NCBI GenBank assembly: GCA_002731275.1 | Contig: PCBK01000087.1 | Location: 1-38,607 of the forward strand | Direction of reading: 5' to 3' | Source of the DNA: Deltaproteobacteria bacterium | GTDB taxonomy: Bacteria > Myxococcota_C > UBA6777 | Length of the DNA stretch: 38,607 bases | In this document: positions 34,317-38,607 of the stretch, in pieces | Position numbering within the stretch: the stretch's first letter is position 1 | Layout: each line of letters opens with the position of its first letter | Notes under the pieces: model-generated | Told to the model about the DNA's origin: nothing | The model's input: only the letters and a program-made list of their open reading frames with translations | Databases searched by the model: none | Translations under genes and position numbers: made by a program

Positions 34317-35111
34317 ATGTTCGTTTCACGTTACAAACAAAAGTTGAAGTCACTCGCAGGAGGTGTGCTCGCCCGTTCCGGACTTTTTGGACCAGCTCTT
34401 GGAGAGAAAGCCGTGATCCTCGGTTTTCACCGTGTGAATGACGAGAATGAGGACGAGTTGACATATGGTGTCGCGTCTTTTCAGCAGGTGTGCACCTTCG
34501 CCAAAGAGCACTTTCATGTGGTCCCTCTCGACGAGATCGTCTCTCGCCTTGAGAGAGGTCGCTCTGTGAAGGGACTACTCGCGATCACCTTCGATGATGG
34601 ATACGAAGACAATTACACCAACGCTGCACCTGTTCTCGAACAATTGGGACTCCCTGCGACGTTTTTTGTGGTCAGCGGATTCATCGAAACAGAGCATGTG
34701 ACATGGTGGGATAAGTCCATGCCATCGGCTCCAAAGTGGATGTCATGGGAGCAAGTCAACGATTTGCACGCGAGAGGTTTCTCGATCGGCGGCCACACCT
34801 CCACACATGTGGATTTGGGTCGGGTGAGGGGGGATGAAGCGAAGCTGGAGATCCAGCGTTGTCGAGAGGAGTTGATGGAAAAAGTGCCTTGTCATGTCGA
34901 TATGTTCGCATATCCATACGGTCAGCCAGACAACCTGCTCGAAGAAAACCGCCGTGTGATTGCTCGTTCTGGCTACCGCGCGTGTGTCTCTTGTTATGGT
35001 GGAACTGTTTCACCTGGCGAAGATCCCTTCCGACTTCAAAGAGTTCCCATCTCCAACTGGTTCGCATCTGCCAACCAATTTGCCCTTGAAGTGGCGCTTG
35101 GGAGGGCCTAG
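34317..35111 (+). CDS. Polysaccharide deacetylase (NodB domain)
   Basis: 264 residues from ATG 34317, with AAGGGGTGGG upstream. The NodB fold is complete: motif 1 TFDDG (91-95) supplies the general base D93 and metal ligand D94; motif 2 HTSTH (160-164) supplies the two metal His residues; and motif 3 FAYPYGQ is present. These enzymes remove N- or O-acetyl groups from chitin-like, peptidoglycan or exopolysaccharide sugars. No signal peptide is visible, so it probably acts in the cytoplasm on precursors. It lies between the methyltransferase and the GNAT enzyme with gaps of 15 and 2 bases, so the three are one operon. Confidence 0.92.
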   Translation: MFVSRYKQKLKSLAGGVLARSGLFGPALGEKAVILGFHRVNDENEDELTYGVASFQQVCTFAKEHFHVVPLDEIVSRLERGRSVKGLLAITFDDGYEDNYTNAAPVLEQLGLPATFFVVSGFIETEHVTWWDKSMPSAPKWMSWEQVNDLHARGFSIGGHTSTHVDLGRVRGDEAKLEIQRCREELMEKVPCHVDMFAYPYGQPDNLLEENRRVIARSGYRACVSCYGGTVSPGEDPFRLQRVPISNWFASANQFALEVALGRA

Positions 35112-35113
35112 TC

Positions 35114-36184
35114 ATGCCTGTTTCACAACCTGATATCCAGATTCGTCCTTACCAGGAAGGTGATGAATGCGATATTGTGGAGATGTTTGGCAATGTTTTC
35201 TCCCGTGAGCTGTCTCTTGAAGAGTGGCGGTGGAAGTTTGCGGAGAATCCATACGCGCCACCTCTCGCGACAGTCGCCTATGTCGAGGAGCAACTTGTAG
35301 GTCATTACACGATGATGCCTGTTCGTTTGAACGTGATGGGACGCGCCGTTGATGCTGCTCAATCTATTGACACGATGGTCAGTCCATTGTTTCGAGGTCA
35401 GCAGATATTCAAGAAGACCGCGACAGATTGTTACCAGCGCTACAAAGAGAGTGGGGGCAAGTGTGTATTTGGATTTCCGAATGAACAGTCCTATCCTGGT
35501 TTTATGAGGCGATTGCAGTGGAAGAGGATCTCGTATTTGACGGAGTATTCTTTGCGTTTGGGGGTGAGTGGTGTGGTTGAGAAGTGGCTTCCAAGGACGA
35601 GGCTGGCAAATGTCGCGGATCATTTGTACAGAGGAAAACAGAGGGCGTCGTTAGCATTGCAGGGGCAGTTTTATCAACGTCAGAAATCTTATGTGAACTT
35701 TAAAAATGCATCAACAGTACCAGAGGGTATGGACAGCTTTTGGAAAAAGATACGCTCTTACGCGGTCTTCTCTGTTTGGAAGGACAGTCAGTACTTTTCA
35801 TGGCGATACGATCAAAATCCGAAGAGCGATATGCGCTATGCGTATTTGGTGGATGGTGAGGAGATCGTGGCGTTGGCAGTGTATAGGATGGACGACACAA
35901 AAGCGATGCATTTGATGGAGCTGTTGGTTGCTGATTTTGACGTGAAATTAGGGCGGTTGCTGTTATCAAAGATCGCGAAGATTGCGGTGAAGGAGGGAAA
36001 AGACACGCTCGTCTTTGTCGGGCACGATGCGGGTTTTTACGACGCATTGTTTCGCGAGTGGACGAGTCAACCGGCGTTTGGTTTTGTGCTCTGCGCGCGG
36101 GCTTTTGGCCTTGATGAGCTACAGGATATGTTTGTGCAGCCGGGAAATTGGACAATGACGTTGGGGGATATCGATATTTTCTGA
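35114..36184 (+). CDS. GNAT family N-acetyltransferase
   Basis: 356 residues from ATG 35114, two bases after the deacetylase stop and so translationally coupled. The first half fits a GNAT fold: IQIRPYQEGDECDIVEMF at the N-terminus, strands around TVAYVEEQLVGHYTMMPV, and the acetyl-CoA loop region VSPLFRGQQIFKKTA, where R-G-Q-Q-I corresponds to the usual RGxGIG in a looser form. The signature GFPNEQSYPGFMRRLQW is typical of long GNAT proteins in exopolysaccharide clusters. The second half may be a second, degenerate GNAT domain. It likely acylates an amino sugar made accessible by the deacetylase; this is inference. It ends six bases before the convergent tatD. Confidence 0.82.
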   Translation: MPVSQPDIQIRPYQEGDECDIVEMFGNVFSRELSLEEWRWKFAENPYAPPLATVAYVEEQLVGHYTMMPVRLNVMGRAVDAAQSIDTMVSPLFRGQQIFKKTATDCYQRYKESGGKCVFGFPNEQSYPGFMRRLQWKRISYLTEYSLRLGVSGVVEKWLPRTRLANVADHLYRGKQRASLALQGQFYQRQKSYVNFKNASTVPEGMDSFWKKIRSYAVFSVWKDSQYFSWRYDQNPKSDMRYAYLVDGEEIVALAVYRMDDTKAMHLMELLVADFDVKLGRLLLSKIAKIAVKEGKDTLVFVGHDAGFYDALFREWTSQPAFGFVLCARAFGLDELQDMFVQPGNWTMTLGDIDIF

Positions 36185-36190
36185 GGGATA

Positions 36191-36988
36191 TTACGAAGGG
36201 AGGCGGAAGAAGCGTTGGGCATTTTTTGTCGTTGCTTCCGCGACTTCATCGAGTGGCTCATTGCGACATGTCGCGACATGCTGCAGGATATGAGGGAGGA
36301 ACGCCGGTTCGTTTCGGCCTTTTGCTGGCTTGGGGCGTAGATCTCTTGGTGTGAGGAAGGGGGCATCTGTTTCGATCATCAGGCGATTTTGTGGGATCAG
36401 GCTGACGATTTGGCGCAAGTGTGTGCCTCGTCGTTCGTCGCAAATCCACCCTGTGATACCGATGTGGAGATCGAGGTCGATGTAAGCTGTGAGGGTCTTT
36501 TTTGTGCCTGTAAAGCAGTGGACAACTGCGTCGACGAGTTGATCTCGATAGGGGGTGAGGATGTCGAGAAAGCGTTGTTGTGCGTCTCGTTCGTGTAAAA
36601 AGAGGGGTTTCTTGTGTTGGATGGCGAGCTGAATTTGTCTCTCGAAGACCTCTTCTTGTTTGGGTCGTGGAGAAAAGTCTCTGTTAAAATCAAGCCCACA
36701 TTCTCCGATGGCGACGACCTGATCTTGCATTGCGAGTGTGTTGATAAATGCTTCTGTTTGTGGGGTCCACTCTTTGGCATCGTGTGGGTGGACGCCGGCT
36801 GTGGAGTACATCATCTCGGGGTAGGATTGTGCAAGCTCAAGAGCTGCCCGGCTACTGGACTCACAAGTTCCCGTCAGGATCAGGGTAGAGACCTTCGCGT
36901 CCTTCGCCCTTTGGATGACATCCTTTTGATCACGTCGAAAGGATTTGTGGGTCAGGTTGATACCTATATCGATGAGAGAGCGCGTCAT
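36191..36988 (-). CDS. tatD: TatD family metal-dependent DNase
   Basis: 265 residues, very close to E. coli TatD along its length: DIGINLT at the start, TAGVHPHDAKEW (63-74), GECGLDFNRDF (95-105) with metal ligand E96, LHERDA with H132, VHCFTGT with H157, GITGWICDERRG (177-188) and ETDAPFLTPRDL with D208. TatD is a 3'-5' exonuclease/AP endonuclease of the TIM-barrel amidohydrolase group, implicated in DNA repair and DNA fragmentation; it is not needed for Tat export. ATG 36988 has AGAGGA about seven bases upstream. It lies 107 bases after serA on the same strand and may be co-transcribed. Confidence 0.95.
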   Translation of the reverse strand: MTRSLIDIGINLTHKSFRRDQKDVIQRAKDAKVSTLILTGTCESSSRAALELAQSYPEMMYSTAGVHPHDAKEWTPQTEAFINTLAMQDQVVAIGECGLDFNRDFSPRPKQEEVFERQIQLAIQHKKPLFLHERDAQQRFLDILTPYRDQLVDAVVHCFTGTKKTLTAYIDLDLHIGITGWICDERRGTHLRQIVSLIPQNRLMIETDAPFLTPRDLRPKPAKGRNEPAFLPHILQHVATCRNEPLDEVAEATTKNAQRFFRLPS

Positions 36989-37095
36989 GGCTGTGTCCTC
37001 TTTGTGGGTTTGGGTGGTTGTGTGACCGAGAGTTGGTCGTGTGCTCTCGCTATACGGCTCATGTGTTGGTCTGGTTCGGAGGAAGCTGGAGGGGA

Positions 37096-38304
37096 TCAGG
37101 ATTTTGATTGTGTGACCATCGCTTGGATGACCATGTCGTTCATGGATTCGAGTTGTTCGATCAGTGAATCGGGTGGGACTTTGTTGAGTTGGATCGTCGC
37201 GACAGCGGTCTGTGCGCCGTGGAAGACGGTGTTACTCATCTCCGCGATGTTGATGTCAGCTTCTCTGAGCTGTTCCATGACAGCAGCGAGTACACCGACC
37301 TTGTCAAAGTGTCTAACGATCAACTGGCAGGTGGACTTGACCTGTGTTTTGAGGTTGACACAGTTGGCGATTTGGCCGTGCTCCAAAAACCCACGGATGA
37401 TTCTGATGGCTTCAGAGGCTACGGAGAGCTGGGCTTGATTTGTTGATGCGCCGATATGATGGGTGCCCACAAGGTTTGGGTGTGTGAGGATGGGTGCATC
37501 AAATGTATGGTCACCAGAAGAGGGTTCATTGTGGAACACATCGAGTCCTGCGCGCAACCCTCTCTCATTCATCGCCTGTAAGAGCGCTTCTTCGTCGTGT
37601 ATTTCGCCTCGTGAGGTGTTGATAAAGATGGCATTGGGTTTCATCGCGGCGAATTGCTGGGGGCCAAACAAGCCATTTGTCTCGTCTGTAAGGGGGAGGT
37701 GGGCTGTGATAACGTCGGCCTGTGAACACAAATCGTGCAGTGTATCGCAGTATTGGACGCCTGCTTGTTTGGCACCTTCTGGTGTGAGGAAGACGTCCCA
37801 GGCCATGACGTTCATCTCAAACGCGAGCGCTCTCTGTGCGACGGCTCGTCCAATGCGGCCGAACCCAGCGATGCCGATGGTTTTTCCTTTGATCCCGTCG
37901 GCTTTGGCGTACTTCTTTTTGTTCCAGAGGTTGGCGCGAAGATCTGCGGTACATTGGGGGATTTGTCTATCGATGGAGAGCATCAGACCCATCGCGAGTT
38001 CTGCGACTGCGATCGCATTTTTCCCTGGGCAGTTGGCGACATAGATACCTTTTTGGCTTGCGGCGTCGAGATCGATGGTGTTGACACCTGAACCAACGCG
38101 AATGATCAGGATCAGGTCTTTGGCTGCATTGATGGTCTCTTTGGTGACTTTTGTGCTGCGAACACAGAGGATATTGGCCTCGTTTATATTTGCGGGGAGC
38201 TCTCCTGCTGTCAATTGTGGTGCGTTGACGACGTCAAGCCCCAGTGCTTCCATTTCATCGACTTTTTCTTCTGGTAGCTTATCGGCGATCAGTACCTTGA
38301 ACAT
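37096..38304 (-). CDS. serA: D-3-phosphoglycerate dehydrogenase with ACT domain
   Basis: 402 residues from ATG 38304, with a perfect AGGAGG upstream. It catalyses the first step of serine synthesis, oxidation of 3-phosphoglycerate with NAD. The NAD fold has GFGRIG (147-152). The catalytic residues are R232 in NTSRGE, E260 in VFHNEP and H283 in THHIGAS; the residue before the catalytic His is His, where Pro is usual. The C-terminal ACT domain (about 325-402) suggests feedback control by serine, as in short SerA forms without an intervening domain. No serB or serC is nearby. The divergent gap to the gene at 38524 presumably holds its promoter. Confidence 0.93.
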   Translation of the reverse strand: MFKVLIADKLPEEKVDEMEALGLDVVNAPQLTAGELPANINEANILCVRSTKVTKETINAAKDLILIIRVGSGVNTIDLDAASQKGIYVANCPGKNAIAVAELAMGLMLSIDRQIPQCTADLRANLWNKKKYAKADGIKGKTIGIAGFGRIGRAVAQRALAFEMNVMAWDVFLTPEGAKQAGVQYCDTLHDLCSQADVITAHLPLTDETNGLFGPQQFAAMKPNAIFINTSRGEIHDEEALLQAMNERGLRAGLDVFHNEPSSGDHTFDAPILTHPNLVGTHHIGASTNQAQLSVASEAIRIIRGFLEHGQIANCVNLKTQVKSTCQLIVRHFDKVGVLAAVMEQLREADINIAEMSNTVFHGAQTAVATIQLNKVPPDSLIEQLESMNDMVIQAMVTQSKS

Positions 38305-38523
38305 GTTGCCAATCCTCCTGCGGTGTTTGGTGGTTTGTTCCCATGGAGTACCCGACGACGAATAGAAAATCAATGGCCTTCGTTGTCATTTGATGTAGGT
38401 ACCGTTTGACCGTATGAATTGGCCTCTTCGGTCGGGTCGGAAAATGGACAAGTTACGCGCACAACCGTATAGTCTCAACATCGTGTCTATTTAGGCCGTC
38501 GGATAGAAAAAAGGATACGGAAA

Positions 38524-38607
38524 ATGAGACGAAGACAGAAGGTTGTTGCTGAAGCCACAGGCTTTGTGATTCGTCGTCGGCGTAGCGATGCTATGCCTTC
38601 TCCTCAT
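38524..38607 (+). CDS. Start of an unknown gene, cut by the window end
   Basis: An ATG at 38524 opens a frame of 28 codons to the window edge with no stop, beginning MRRRQKVVAEATGFVIRRRR. AAGGA lies upstream at about 38511, with a longer than ideal spacing. The residues seen are basic and not enough to assign a family. The 219-base divergent gap (38305-38523) between it and serA has -35-like TTGACC at 38406-38411 without a matching -10. The start and strand are likely but not certain. Confidence 0.45.
   Translation, partial: MRRRQKVVAEATGFVIRRRRSDAMPSPH

Noticed and set aside
36614-37438. 274-codon plus-strand open frame
   Set aside because: Opposite tatD and serA, both confidently identified; no independent support.

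Overview
The window looks like a piece of a large-genome, didermal bacterium with elaborate signalling, most like the Myxococcota or a related deltaproteobacterial lineage. The pointers are a eukaryote-like Ser/Thr kinase with a zinc ribbon and a PEGA domain, a soluble-adenylyl-cyclase-like protein, cyclic-nucleotide-binding proteins, many TPR proteins, a lipoprotein and several exported proteins. Base composition by eye is near 50% GC, lower than classic myxobacteria, so the assignment is tentative. No rRNA, tRNA, CRISPR array, phage gene, transposase or integrase was seen.

Layout. 1-1350 has no convincing gene. It holds three 29-bp tandem units, a run of perfect hairpins with unrelated stems, and three and a half copies of a roughly 250-bp repeat whose hairpins keep their structure while the bases change. 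1353-2660 (-) is a divergent kinase. 2824-8970 (+) is a pair: a GH116 glucosylceramidase-type glycosidase and a large protein with two cyclase-like domains, an ATPase and TPRs. 9351-10343 (+) is an unknown exported basic protein. 10573-12060 (+) is an MscS channel fused to a cyclic-nucleotide-binding domain. 12031-15387 (-) is a kinase/PEGA gene followed by a membrane TPR/PEGA-like gene. 15518-19238 (-) holds an M42 aminopeptidase and the helicase HrpB.

19446-23442 (+) runs from a small membrane protein and arginine deiminase into a two-gene unit: a possible PIN-like protein overlapping a short major-vault-protein-like protein. I consider this pair the most unusual content of the window. 23655-27595 (+) has two paralogous TPR proteins on either side of an unknown basic protein. 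27596-28846 (-) has two cyclic-nucleotide-binding-like domains. 29046-30895 (+) holds a Sel1-repeat protein and a lipoprotein. 30905-33139 (-) is an ATPase-like/TPR protein without a P-loop. 33492-36184 (+) is a methyltransferase, polysaccharide deacetylase and GNAT unit, probably for cell-surface glycans. 36191-38304 (-) is serA then tatD, and a gene begins at 38524 and leaves the window.

How they may fit together. The cyclase-like protein, the channel with its nucleotide-binding domain and the double-domain protein would make a cyclic-nucleotide circuit if the cyclase is active, which its altered active-site motifs leave open. The kinase at 13456 and the PEGA-like membrane protein behind it probably work together at the envelope. 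SerA, TatD, HrpB and the M42 peptidase are housekeeping genes. Functions are inferred from motifs read by eye, and no database search was made.
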